In this document: in pieces, positions 1-7,837 of the stretch
Layout of the letters: each line of letters begins with the position of its first letter
Position numbering within the stretch: the first letter of the stretch is position 1
Source of the DNA: Candidatus Thorarchaeota archaeon MP8T_1
GTDB lineage: Archaea > Asgardarchaeota > Thorarchaeia > Thorarchaeales > Thorarchaeaceae
Assembly (NCBI GenBank): GCA_002825465.1
Contig: PJER01000047.1
Location: 1-17,247, forward strand
Length of the DNA stretch: 17,247 bases
Direction: 5' to 3'
Position numbers and translations under genes: made by a program
The notes under the pieces: generated by a model
Told to the model about the DNA's origin: nothing
Seen by the model: the letters and a program-made list of their open reading frames with translations, nothing else
Databases searched by the model: none

Positions 1-2655
1 TTCTATTGACCAAAGTGTGGAATGCCACCAGATTTCAATAGAATAGCCTGTCATCGGAGGGCCACTTGTAAAATATGCAGTTCCAGAGATTGTAATTGTT
101 TCCCCAAGATGCGCAAGAGTAGTATCTACAGATGCTGTAATTGTCAGAGAATATGTCTGAATATCAATGGTCCGAGTAGGAGACATTCCTGCAGTTGCAA
201 TTCCAAGAGGAGGTATGTAGGCCCAGACTTGCCTAATTCCAAGTACAGTCCCTCCAGGCACTTGATAATTGGTTGTAAAACCACCAGTTCCATTAGTCAG
301 TACATCTTCCATATGGAAATAGGTTCCAAATGGGTCACCCCAGTATAACTCAACCCATGAAGATGCATACGGAGTGCCATTATCCCATGTCACAATTCCT
401 GAAATAGTCAGATAATTAAGAACGATAACAGGAGTAGGAGATTCTGGAGATACCGTGAATGAGGGAAATAGATAACCTGGCGAAGTGATTTCTATGCTTG
501 CAACCAGATTTAGGGTACCAAGAATCCATGGAGCCGGAGCGACATACCGAACTTCGAGATCGTAAATGCCAAGAGGTTCATCGGAGGGAATCAACCATGA
601 AAGAATAAATGACCCATCCGATGCTGTAGTAGTACTTGTGATAACTGTTCCATTCAATATCAGATCAACAGTAACATAGCTATAGGGGATACTCGGAGAA
701 ACATACCAGAGTTCACCAGTGACTGTTATGGTATCGAGTAGACTATAAACAGTGTCAGGAGTAAAGAGTCCAATAAGTGTAGATTGCCATTGCTCAAGGG
801 TTATGATTATGGGTAATGATACATTCTCTGTTAATAGTGATGTTCCTGCATAATTACCGTAAACTTGTATGTTAGTTCTAATTGTATCATATGCCATTCC
901 AGAATAGAACAAATCGCCCTGTCCAGTTGCATTAGTTGTGATATTCCCGAGGAAGAATAGGGTACCATTATTCCAGTAGATACTCACATCTACACCTGAG
1001 AGTGGAGTTGCGTTATGTGCGAAGTAGAGATATGCATGGAGGATTAAAGTGCCATTCTGCATCACAGAAGTGTCATCAACAGTAATCTCAAGATTGATTG
1101 CATACCTAATCCGATTGACATAGAAATAACGAGTTATGTTATTGACCATTGGGTCTGTACTTTCGTAATAAACGACACAGAGTAGATTTTCCTCGGTAAT
1201 ATCAGTAAATGGGAGTTGTCCAGAAGTGAATCCTCCAGAAGAATTCGTTACTGGTATGCCACCAAGCCAATTAGAACCATTCCAATATGCGGTGATTATA
1301 CTCGCGCCTACTATTGGAGTTCCCCCAGATGTTTCAAGTACACCTTGGATTACCAGATTCTCATCAACATAAATCTCTGTGGGAACCGTTAGTGTCAACA
1401 CAAAGTCATATCTATTCAATTGGATGGAAGGAGCTAAATCTGCAAAGGCATCAGCATACAACGCACTAAATGACGTCCAATTTACATGAACATCTACCAC
1501 TCCTGCATCCATATTGGCAGATAGATTATACAGGAACTGGTAGTTGCCACCCAGATCTGTCCATTTTTCAAAAACCCAAGTACCTGATGCGTTGATCCAG
1601 TGAATGTAGACGGGTTGATTTACTATAGGAGTACCATTTGCAAACTGAAGATTACCTGTGATTAATACGGTCTCATTCAAGTAGTAACTAGTAGCATCAG
1701 AATAAACAGTAAGTAGTGTGGTTGTAGCTTCGATCAGGAGAGGTTCATGAGGTGACTCTCCATCTGCAATGTTTGTGTATGGTGAAGTAAAGTGAACCCA
1801 GATTGTCACTAATTCCGTACTGTGGGTGATTGGAATTTGGTAATAGAAAACATACCCACCTGTTGCATTAGTTAATGTTGTATCAATGAGAATACCTGAG
1901 GGATAAGTTGAGTTTGCCCAATATAGTTCAACGATTTCTCCATCAAGTGGAGAACTTCCATTCTCAGGAAGTGATACTATTCCCTGAATTGTAACAGTCT
2001 GTAAGAGTTTGATAGGATCTGGATTGTCAAGGATTGTGATGTCTACATCATACCTTTTTACATTAGTTCCTAAATGTAATGATTCAGAATCAGTAAGTGA
2101 AGGAATCGGTGCAGTGAAGTTTGCCCAGTATGTTACCGGACCTTCATAACCTGCGGGGATAAGGTATGTCACCTCAAAATATCCATCTGGAGCAGTTAGA
2201 CCTGAACCAATTAAGATTGTAGTTCCATTATCCCAATAGACATCTACCCATTGTGAGCCAATACCAGAACTGTTTGATACATGTTGTAGATATCCCCAGA
2301 TAGTATAGGTCTCTCCGATAAATACAGGATCTGGAAGAGGATTCAGAATTATCTGTGTCCCACCCGCTTCTACATCAATGGGTATGGAAATACTCCAATT
2401 TCCTGCAATATATGGGAAAGATGAAGTCCAATTTGCTCGAGCAAAGTAAGTACCCTCACCTTGAGATGTAGGAATACCATATGACCATTGAAATCCACCA
2501 GTTGCATTTAAAGAACGAGTGGCGTTTGCCTGTGATCCAAAGAAGGTTCCAACAGTTTCTCCAGAGGGTAACAATGATCCATTGAGAAAATAGATACGAC
2601 CATCAAAGGTCAGAGTACTACCTGGAGAAATAGGAGATGGAGTAACTGAGAGGTC
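1..2655 (-). repeat. Tandem Ig-like module array inside the surface protein
   Basis: Translated on the minus strand, this stretch holds about eight and a half modules of about 104 residues (about 312 bp) each. Each opens with a strand of the form LTITV or LEITV, continues with an LTxxG(x)L/V and NGTP-like turn, then V-x-x-YW, then TxATGGF/Y, then a Y-x-IP turn and a W/V-x-NFT strand. The modules are diverged at the DNA level, so this is an old protein-level repeat rather than a recent DNA duplication. The segment 2656-3440 holds two further, more divergent modules. The last module is cut by the window edge. Confidence 0.75.
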
Positions 2656-4638
2656 GAATCCAACTCGGCCCCATACTGTCACAACAGAAGTATAGGTCGA
2701 ATTTGCAGGTAGTAGTCTATAGAATCCACCAATCGGATCCCAATCACCAGCATATGAAGAATAGACTGTGTGTGGTCCAACGTTCATCAATGCAAGATCG
2801 AGAGGATCAATATAGACATCCAATTCGTAGTACCCATACTCGTTAATGAAAGCATCACCAATGACAACTTCATCCCAAATTATCTGGATGTACCGATTAC
2901 CATACTTCGAGCTATTAACTGGAACTCCACCAACAGTCATGACGCCATAGACATGGACTGTATCCTCCCATAGAGCAACATGTGTGTCTAATCCTTGATT
3001 TATGTTCAAATCATGAGTCTCTGCAATAATTGCATCTTGCGTTTCTGCTACAGACGTCTCTTTACCCATAGGAACAGGTGTCCCAACTGCATAGATGTAG
3101 GTCGCATTTGTGACCGTGTAATATTGATTCATCCAAGTAGCTGTAATTGTGTGATAATCGATGATTGCATCAGCAGGAAATGTGTATGTTAAGTTTGCTA
3201 TTCCTGGTACATATGTTCCGATATTTGCTTGACCAATAACCTCTGCATCTGTTTCATCGTAGAAATACAACAAGTCCGGTGTAGTTACAGCAACCCCATC
3301 GATAGCTACAACTGCACTCAGGCCAAATGGGGTTCCAGTTTCCGCCCAAAACTGACCATTTGTTGGCCAGATGAATACTTCTATGTTAGGGACAGGTACG
3401 TTGTCAGGGATTTCGTCACCGCCCATGTCATTTGGGAGCGGAATAGGAACCACCTGAATCCACTCACCACCACCTGGATATCCGCTCATTGGGATGAAGA
3501 CCTCAGCCCAGAATGTCATATGTTTAATCATCACTATACGCATGTCTTCAGTCAGGTGTCGTTCACCAAGTGCATATCCACTGACCATCCGTGCCGGTAT
3601 ACCAAGTTGACGCATGAATACACAATATGCGGTGGCAAAATCCATTGGAAGACCGCCACCACGTTCCAATAGCCAATCTGTCACTTCTTGACCATTAGGT
3701 CGGTCAGTCAAGGCCTCCTCAGTCAGGGTCAATTCAAATTTGCTTTGGAAGTAGATTTGAACAGCAAGCGCTTTTTGGTATGCATTTGTTCCAGCTGAAT
3801 TGAATTGACTCACATTATCCAAGACTCGCTGTGATAGTGGTTGAACCAATGAGAGATCAGTATACAGCGTACTTATTTCGGGGGGAGCAAATACGCCTTC
3901 TAGTGCAGTTGATTGAACCAAGTTAATGTCTTGGTTAACAAAAGTGATCTGAAAACTTACCATCACTTCTTCGCCTGTGGTTCCATCAATTAATGGACTA
4001 AAGAGAAGTGTCCCATAATCATCAGTTTCTAAATCATAATGCAATAGTCTGGTAGGATTATCTAGAACAAACTGATCATTAACAACTGAATAGGTCTCGA
4101 ATGAATCTTCAATTACTCGAATATGTGGAAAGAGAGAGGGAAGTGAAATAGAACCAACTTCTGCGCCTGCTGTTGCGTTGAAAAAGATAACATAGATTGG
4201 ATTTGTTGCTGCAGTACTGGGAATCAATTCTTCGCCCAATACCAGGTCTCTTCGACCAGTTACAGATTTGCTCCAAGTAGCGCCGTTGTATAAATCATAA
4301 GAATCCGTACGCCATAGCTGTGGTGGGTCTGCTGGAGCAACATAGAAGACAGTTTCATTCAATCTTTCAAGAATATCATTAGGTAGAGGCATATCAAGAT
4401 CGAAATCAGAATAATTCAGATTGTTAAACCAATTACCAGTACGACCTGCAAAGTCATGAGTATATGGCCAGTATTCTATTGTATCGTATTCATAGTGAGG
4501 ATCATACTGCCGGATGTTTGGTCCCCATTGTACTAGGATGAAACCATATAGACCCCATACAATAGTAGCAACGATAAAGATTGAGCTAAGGATGGCAGTG
4601 ATACCCATTCGTTTGCGGGTTTTCCTTTCAGCACTCAA
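1..4638 (-). CDS. Giant membrane-anchored surface protein: inactive-looking transglutaminase-like domain plus Ig-like repeat array (partial)
   Basis: The minus strand is open without a stop from 4638 to the left edge: 1546 codons, C-terminus missing. An in-frame TAG at 4660-4662 limits the N-terminus. I chose TTG at 4636-4638 because GAGAGG sits 9 nt upstream; ATG at 4606-4608 (codon 11) is the alternative. A basic stretch (RKTRKR) precedes one hydrophobic helix at about residues 13-35, so the rest should lie outside the cell. Residues about 310-400 match the transglutaminase core (DFATAY, GIPARMVSGY, FWAEVF), but the catalytic Cys, His and Asp positions read P331, T375 and V397. From about residue 400 to the edge there are Ig/carboxypeptidase-regulatory-like modules of about 104 residues with recurring NGTP, VxxYW and TGGF motifs and many N-x-S/T sequons. 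Role is inferred: cell-surface scaffold or adhesin. The domain call is good; the biological role is unknown. Confidence 0.85.
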   Translation of the reverse strand, partial: MSAERKTRKRMGITAILSSIFIVATIVWGLYGFILVQWGPNIRQYDPHYEYDTIEYWPYTHDFAGRTGNWFNNLNYSDFDLDMPLPNDILERLNETVFYVAPADPPQLWRTDSYDLYNGATWSKSVTGRRDLVLGEELIPSTAATNPIYVIFFNATAGAEVGSISLPSLFPHIRVIEDSFETYSVVNDQFVLDNPTRLLHYDLETDDYGTLLFSPLIDGTTGEEVMVSFQITFVNQDINLVQSTALEGVFAPPEISTLYTDLSLVQPLSQRVLDNVSQFNSAGTNAYQKALAVQIYFQSKFELTLTEEALTDRPNGQEVTDWLLERGGGLPMDFATAYCVFMRQLGIPARMVSGYALGERHLTEDMRIVMIKHMTFWAEVFIPMSGYPGGGEWIQVVPIPLPNDMGGDEIPDNVPVPNIEVFIWPTNGQFWAETGTPFGLSAVVAIDGVAVTTPDLLYFYDETDAEVIGQANIGTYVPGIANLTYTFPADAIIDYHTITATWMNQYYTVTNATYIYAVGTPVPMGKETSVAETQDAIIAETHDLNINQGLDTHVALWEDTVHVYGVMTVGGVPVNSSKYGNRYIQIIWDEVVIGDAFINEYGYYELDVYIDPLDLALMNVGPHTVYSSYAGDWDPIGGFYRLLPANSTYTSVVTVWGRVGFDLSVTPSPISPGSTLTFDGRIYFLNGSLLPSGETVGTFFGSQANATRSLNATGGFQWSYGIPTSQGEGTYFARANWTSSFPYIAGNWSISIPIDVEAGGTQIILNPLPDPVFIGETYTIWGYLQHVSNSSGIGSQWVDVYWDNGTTILIGSGLTAPDGYFEVTYLIPAGYEGPVTYWANFTAPIPSLTDSESLHLGTNVKRYDVDITILDNPDPIKLLQTVTIQGIVSLPENGSSPLDGEIVELYWANSTYPSGILIDTTLTNATGGYVFYYQIPITHSTELVTIWVHFTSPYTNIADGESPHEPLLIEATTTLLTVYSDATSYYLNETVLITGNLQFANGTPIVNQPVYIHWINASGTWVFEKWTDLGGNYQFLYNLSANMDAGVVDVHVNWTSFSALYADAFADLAPSIQLNRYDFVLTLTVPTEIYVDENLVIQGVLETSGGTPIVGASIITAYWNGSNWLGGIPVTNSSGGFTSGQLPFTDITEENLLCVVYYESTDPMVNNITRYFYVNRIRYAINLEITVDDTSVMQNGTLILHAYLYFAHNATPLSGVDVSIYWNNGTLFFLGNITTNATGQGDLFYSGMAYDTIRTNIQVYGNYAGTSLLTENVSLPIIITLEQWQSTLIGLFTPDTVYSLLDTITVTGELWYVSPSIPYSYVTVDLILNGTVITSTTTASDGSFILSWLIPSDEPLGIYDLEVRYVAPAPWILGTLNLVASIEITSPGYLFPSFTVSPESPTPVIVLNYLTISGIVTWDNGTPYASSWVELYWGDPFGTYFHMEDVLTNGTGGFTTNYQVPGGTVLGIRQVWAYIPPLGIATAGMSPTRTIDIQTYSLTITASVDTTLAHLGETITISGTAYFTSGPPMTGYSIEIWWHSTLWSIE

Positions 4639-4675
4639 ATCAATGGTCCTCTCAATACCCTAGTGTAAGGTTGGT

Positions 4676-4709
4676 GGTGACTTTAACAGGTATGGCGTAT
4701 CAAGTCACC
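4676..4709. promoter_or_regulatory. Perfect 8-bp inverted repeat around the promoter of the surface-protein gene
   Basis: GGTGACTT (4676-4683) is exactly mirrored by AAGTCACC (4702-4709), with 18 bp between the arms. On the minus strand the left arm overlaps GTTAAAGTC, a plausible TATA element centred near 4684. That would start transcription near 4658, leaving a leader of about 20 nt with the GAGAGG ribosome binding site at 4648-4653. The dyad is seen directly; an operator role is inference. The 207-bp gap 4639-4845 also has a CTTTAA/TTAAAG dyad at 4722-4737. Confidence 0.4.
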
Positions 4710-4787
4710 CTCAATCGTCCTCTTTAAGCAATTAAAGGGTTTCTTGGTTAACCTCGATTCTCTTTATCGAAATGATTTTCAGAACAT

Positions 4788-4834
4788 GAAGCTTTTGAAT
4801 TCACTTCTAGATAGGCTTTAGTGGATATATAGGA
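4788..4834 (+). promoter_or_regulatory. Candidate promoter of the HD hydrolase gene
   Basis: Two TATA-like stretches precede the ATG at 4846: GCTTTTGAAT at 4791-4800 and GATATATA at 4824-4831. The first would give a leader of about 25 nt with a weak AGGA at 4831-4834. The second lies only 18 bp from the ATG, so if used it would start transcription just inside the annotated gene. The sequence does not decide between them. Confidence 0.35.
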
Positions 4835-4845
4835 CCCAGAAAACC

Positions 4846-5430
4846 ATGCATACTATTCCAAAGATTATCGATTTTGTACAAAATGAACTCTCGATATCCA
4901 ACAAAGGCGCTCATACATTAGATCACATAAAGAGAGTCTATTCGATTTCAATGAAAATAGGAGAGGGGTTACCGATTTCTAAAAGAGTTATTCAAGCATC
5001 CGCATTACTACATGATGTAGGTCGACCCAAAGAAGATGATGCGGGTGTTTCTCACTCAATCCTCTCGGGGGAAATGAGCAAACCACTTCTTCATAAACTG
5101 GGATATACGGACATTGAAATTAAGCAGATAGTGAATGCAATCCGAACACACCGATTTAGTGAGGGAATCGAACCTAATTCTTTAGAAGGACAAATTCTAA
5201 GCGATGCTGACAAACTTGATGCAATCGGTGCTGTAGGAATCTATCGGGCAATTGCACAAGCAGAGATTAGAGGGAAAGGTATGATTGGATTCTTACAGCA
5301 TGCTGAAGAGAAACTATTGAAATTGAAGGATTTAATGTATACAGACAGCGGAAAGCAATTAGCTGAAGAACGTCACAGAGTCCTCAGGTTGTTCGTAGAT
5401 AGATTATATCAAGAGATTGAAGAGGATTGA
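4846..5430 (+). CDS. HD-domain metal-dependent phosphohydrolase
   Basis: This 194-residue soluble protein has the HD superfamily layout: H23 and H27 in HTLDHIKRV, the paired H56-D57 in ALLHDVGRP, a conserved H102 in the IRTHRF segment, and a downstream SDADKLDAIG motif (D120, D122, D125). These residues bind one or two metal ions in HD phosphohydrolases, which hydrolyse nucleotides or other phosphate esters. It resembles the stand-alone HD proteins of the YedJ type found in bacteria and archaea; the substrate cannot be read from the sequence. Start is the ATG at 4846; only a weak AGGA precedes it. Its TGA stop (5428-5430) abuts the TAA stop of the convergent CYTH gene with no intervening base. 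No signal peptide or membrane segment is visible. Confidence 0.85.
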   Translation: MHTIPKIIDFVQNELSISNKGAHTLDHIKRVYSISMKIGEGLPISKRVIQASALLHDVGRPKEDDAGVSHSILSGEMSKPLLHKLGYTDIEIKQIVNAIRTHRFSEGIEPNSLEGQILSDADKLDAIGAVGIYRAIAQAEIRGKGMIGFLQHAEEKLLKLKDLMYTDSGKQLAEERHRVLRLFVDRLYQEIEED

Positions 5431-6021
5431 TTATACTTTATTTTGAAGATAGAGTTCCAGATATGATGTGCGAATCATATCCTTCTCATCCATACCCAGT
5501 TGGTTCACCAGTTCTAGGATTCGTTTCTTTCCAGTTTCCATGTCTTCAGTATTTGTTGCAATTAATTCGAACTCGATAAATGATCCAACATCTGATACTG
5601 TATCAATACTAACAGTGATTCCCTTGATATCGTAAAAATCTCTATGTTTTACAATTTCACCGACATACTTGAATCCTAGATTCAGAAGAACTTGATTGAT
5701 TGGTTCTAATTCCTTCTCTTCAAGATTTACCGAGTGTTCCAATCTTGTCTTGGTCGTCTTGTCTATCCTGGGTCCTTTGTATGTAAGTTCAACAGGAGCG
5801 TGTCCAGATTCTATAGTTGTTGGACCTTTAGTTCGCCTTCGATGTCGCACTCTGATTGATTCGTCAGTTTCGAAGAAAGACCTACAGGGGTGGTCATAAT
5901 ATGTATCCATCTGATGCTCCGAATTCAACGCAACTCCACCCTCACGTAAGATTTTTTCTTTCATTGATTCCTTATCAGATAGGGGAAGTTTGACTTCAAC
6001 TTCATATGGTGTATCCAACAT
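5431..6021 (-). CDS. cyaB: CYTH-domain protein, CyaB-type (class IV adenylate cyclase-like)
   Basis: The protein opens with the CYTH signature E-x-E-x-K (YEVEVKL), followed by basic strands (SIRVRHRRR), ELTYKG, RLEHSV and the CyaB-like IDTVSDVGSFIEFE segment; the acidic and basic residues line a tunnel that binds triphosphates with divalent metal. Family members are class IV adenylate cyclases, thiamine triphosphatases or inorganic triphosphatases. The archaeal CyaB group is usually called adenylate cyclase, but activity cannot be deduced here. I prefer the ATG at 6019-6021 (196 residues): it has GAGG five bases upstream, puts the ExExK motif near the N-terminus as usual, and lies 24 bp from a shared TATA element. 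An in-frame ATG at 6067-6069 would add 16 poorly conserved-looking residues and overlap the divergent gene's start codon. It ends directly against the HD hydrolase gene. Confidence 0.8.
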   Translation of the reverse strand: MLDTPYEVEVKLPLSDKESMKEKILREGGVALNSEHQMDTYYDHPCRSFFETDESIRVRHRRRTKGPTTIESGHAPVELTYKGPRIDKTTKTRLEHSVNLEEKELEPINQVLLNLGFKYVGEIVKHRDFYDIKGITVSIDTVSDVGSFIEFELIATNTEDMETGKKRILELVNQLGMDEKDMIRTSYLELYLQNKV

Positions 6022-6041
6022 ATTTTCCTCGTTCTTTGCAG

Positions 6042-6048
6042 TATATTT
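6042..6048. promoter_or_regulatory. Shared TATA element of a divergent promoter
   Basis: TATATTT (centre 6045) lies between the divergent CYTH and PLP-enzyme genes. The start codons at 6021 (minus) and 6068 (plus) lie 24 and 23 bp from its centre, close to the distance at which archaeal RNA polymerase initiates. A near-symmetric TATA box can be read from both strands (GTATATTT and GAAATATAC). The likely outcome is two leaderless or nearly leaderless divergent transcripts. Position and distances are seen; promoter activity is inferred. Confidence 0.45.
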
Positions 6049-6067
6049 CAAGCTGTTAGGTCTTTCC

Positions 6068-7378
6068 ATGAGTCATGCCACAAGTCAAATAACGAGACTG
6101 AAAAGAGAAAGAAAGGCTGGTGTTAACGTGTCGAGGATTAGTAGCATTAAATGTGCAAAGTGCGGAAAAGAATATACTGAAGAAAATGTTCCAGCGAATG
6201 ATGGATGTGGAGGAAGAATCGATTTCACATTCAACCTTGAGGCACTCAAAGAGATCTTTACAAGGCAGGAACTATTTCATAGAAAACCAGGTCTCTGGAA
6301 GTACTTTGAACTCATGCCCCTTAGGTCTCGAAGAAATGTCGTAACTCTCGGAGAAGGGAATACACCATACCTCAAGAGTAGAAGACTAGCTAATGAGTGG
6401 GGAATGAAGAACCTCTTTTTCAAGAATGAGATTTTCAATCCATCTGGTTCGTTCAAGGATAGACCGATTTGTGTAGGTGTAAGCAGAGCATTAGAAGATG
6501 GAGCAGAAACAGTTTCAGCAGCATCATCAGGAAATGCCGCTGCAGCTATGTCATCCTATGCAGCCAGAGCAGGACTGCAAGCAGTTGTCTTTGTCCCAGA
6601 GGATGCACCAGCAGGGAAACTCATTCATCTCCGAACATTAGGTGCCAAAGTGTTTAGAGTAAGTAAGGTGAAGGAAGGTGTAGACCCTACAACGACACTT
6701 CTACATGCAGCCTGTACTGAGTTTGGTTGGACACCATCACCATCCTTTGGACCGTTCAATTGTTTCCAATTTGAAGGCACAAAGTCACTAGGTTATGAAA
6801 TTGCTGAGCAGTCTGAATGGGAGCCTCCTGATTGGATTCTATTCCCCACTGGAAGTGGTGGTCTCATGGCTGGGACCATGAAAGGACTCTGGGAATTCAA
6901 AGAGATGGGACTCATTGATAAATTGCCAAGACCAGTCGTTGTTCAACCTGAAGGATGCCCACCTATTGTTCATGCCTTTAACGAACAGCAAGACCCATTG
7001 AATATCACACCATGGAATTCAAATGAAACTGTTGCAGGTGGACTAGCGGATCCATTCCCATGGGATGGTGATGCTGCACTGAAGTATCTAAAACTCGCCA
7101 ATGGAAAGGCAGTTGCCATAAATGATGATGCAATTGAGAGTGCACTCATTTCACTCGGAAGACTCGAAGGTATTTTTGCAGAACCTAGTGGTGTGGCTGC
7201 ACTTGCAGGTTTGAGGCAACTCTTGGATCAGGGAGTAATTGATGCTTCAGATAATGTAGTTGTACCAATTACTGGTTCTGGATTCAAGGATTTGGCGACT
7301 CCAGATAGGCTGACACCTGTTGTTCCAGTAATTCCCCCGGACACGTCAAGACTTAGGACTGCACTTGAGAACTATTAG
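6068..7378 (+). CDS. thrC: Threonine synthase-like PLP-dependent enzyme (fold type II)
   Basis: Threonine synthase converts O-phosphohomoserine to threonine with pyridoxal phosphate. This 436-residue protein has an N-terminal zinc-ribbon-like segment (CAKCGKEY), then GEGNTPYLKS, the PLP-lysine motif NPSGSFKDRP (K130), the phosphate-binding SSGNAAAAM loop, a GSGGLMAGTMKG loop and a C-terminal ITGSGFKDL. That order and length fit archaeal threonine synthases. The SFKDR motif is followed by Pro where I expect Gly, so a paralogous activity such as a cysteate-synthase-like enzyme is possible. I chose the ATG at 6068; the frame is open back to 5990, but the extra residues lie antisense to the CYTH gene. 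GTG at 6128 is another possible start. It heads a tight run with the deaminase, methyltransferase and PUA genes. Confidence 0.75.
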   Translation: MSHATSQITRLKRERKAGVNVSRISSIKCAKCGKEYTEENVPANDGCGGRIDFTFNLEALKEIFTRQELFHRKPGLWKYFELMPLRSRRNVVTLGEGNTPYLKSRRLANEWGMKNLFFKNEIFNPSGSFKDRPICVGVSRALEDGAETVSAASSGNAAAAMSSYAARAGLQAVVFVPEDAPAGKLIHLRTLGAKVFRVSKVKEGVDPTTTLLHAACTEFGWTPSPSFGPFNCFQFEGTKSLGYEIAEQSEWEPPDWILFPTGSGGLMAGTMKGLWEFKEMGLIDKLPRPVVVQPEGCPPIVHAFNEQQDPLNITPWNSNETVAGGLADPFPWDGDAALKYLKLANGKAVAINDDAIESALISLGRLEGIFAEPSGVAALAGLRQLLDQGVIDASDNVVVPITGSGFKDLATPDRLTPVVPVIPPDTSRLRTALENY

Positions 7379-7387
7379 GTGAGAAAT

Positions 7388-7834
7388 ATGACAGGACATC
7401 AAGAATTCATGAGAGCTGCAATTGAAGAGGCTAAGATAGGGCTGAAAGAGGGAGGCATTCCAATCGGATCAGTTCTTGTTATTGATGGTAAGATAGTAGG
7501 AAGAGGACACAATAAACGAGTCCAGAAAGGTAGTGCCATCTTGCATGCAGAGATGGATTGTCTTGAGAATGCGGGGAGATTGAGTGCTAAAGACTACCAA
7601 AGGTCAATCCTCTATTCCACTCTCTCGCCATGCGACATGTGTAGTGGTGCTGCACTTCTGTATGGAATTCCTAAGATTGTTGTGGGTGAGAATCGTAACT
7701 TTCAGGGACCCGAAGACTATGTAAGAAGCAGAGGAGTAGAACTCATCATCATGGATGATAAAGGTTGCATCTCGATGATGAATGATTTCATCAAGAATCA
7801 ACCAGAACTCTGGAATGAAGATATTGGAGAATAA
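7388..7834 (+). CDS. Yeast-type cytosine deaminase (zinc CDA fold)
   Basis: Cytosine deaminase hydrolyses cytosine to uracil and ammonia in pyrimidine salvage. The 148-residue protein carries the zinc and catalytic motifs HAE (H53, E55) and PCDMC (C82, C85). Beyond these generic motifs it resembles fungal Fcy1 closely, from memory: KEGGIPIGSVL, GRGHNKR, QKGSA, LENAGRL, LSPCDMC, YGIP, VVGENRNF and the extreme C-terminus WNEDIGE, whose Asp (D145) matches the base-contacting Asp of yeast cytosine deaminase. This argues for cytosine rather than guanine or tRNA-adenosine deamination, and it is not the unrelated amidohydrolase CodA. Start is the ATG at 7388 with GGTGAG five bases upstream; a GTG directly after the preceding stop (7379) is the alternative. 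It sits 9 bp behind the thrC-like gene and 3 bp before the methyltransferase. Confidence 0.85.
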   Translation: MTGHQEFMRAAIEEAKIGLKEGGIPIGSVLVIDGKIVGRGHNKRVQKGSAILHAEMDCLENAGRLSAKDYQRSILYSTLSPCDMCSGAALLYGIPKIVVGENRNFQGPEDYVRSRGVELIIMDDKGCISMMNDFIKNQPELWNEDIGE

Positions 7835-7837
7835 TCG

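Noticed and set aside
22..3672. Several plus-strand open frames of 65-147 codons in the left part
   Set aside because: They lie antisense to the long unbroken minus-strand surface-protein gene, have no recognisable domains and read as Cys/Asn/Ile-rich shadow translations.
5990..6067. Longer N-terminus for the threonine-synthase-like protein
   Set aside because: The extra 26 residues are antisense to the start of the CYTH gene and upstream of the predicted transcription start; no ribosome binding site precedes 5990.
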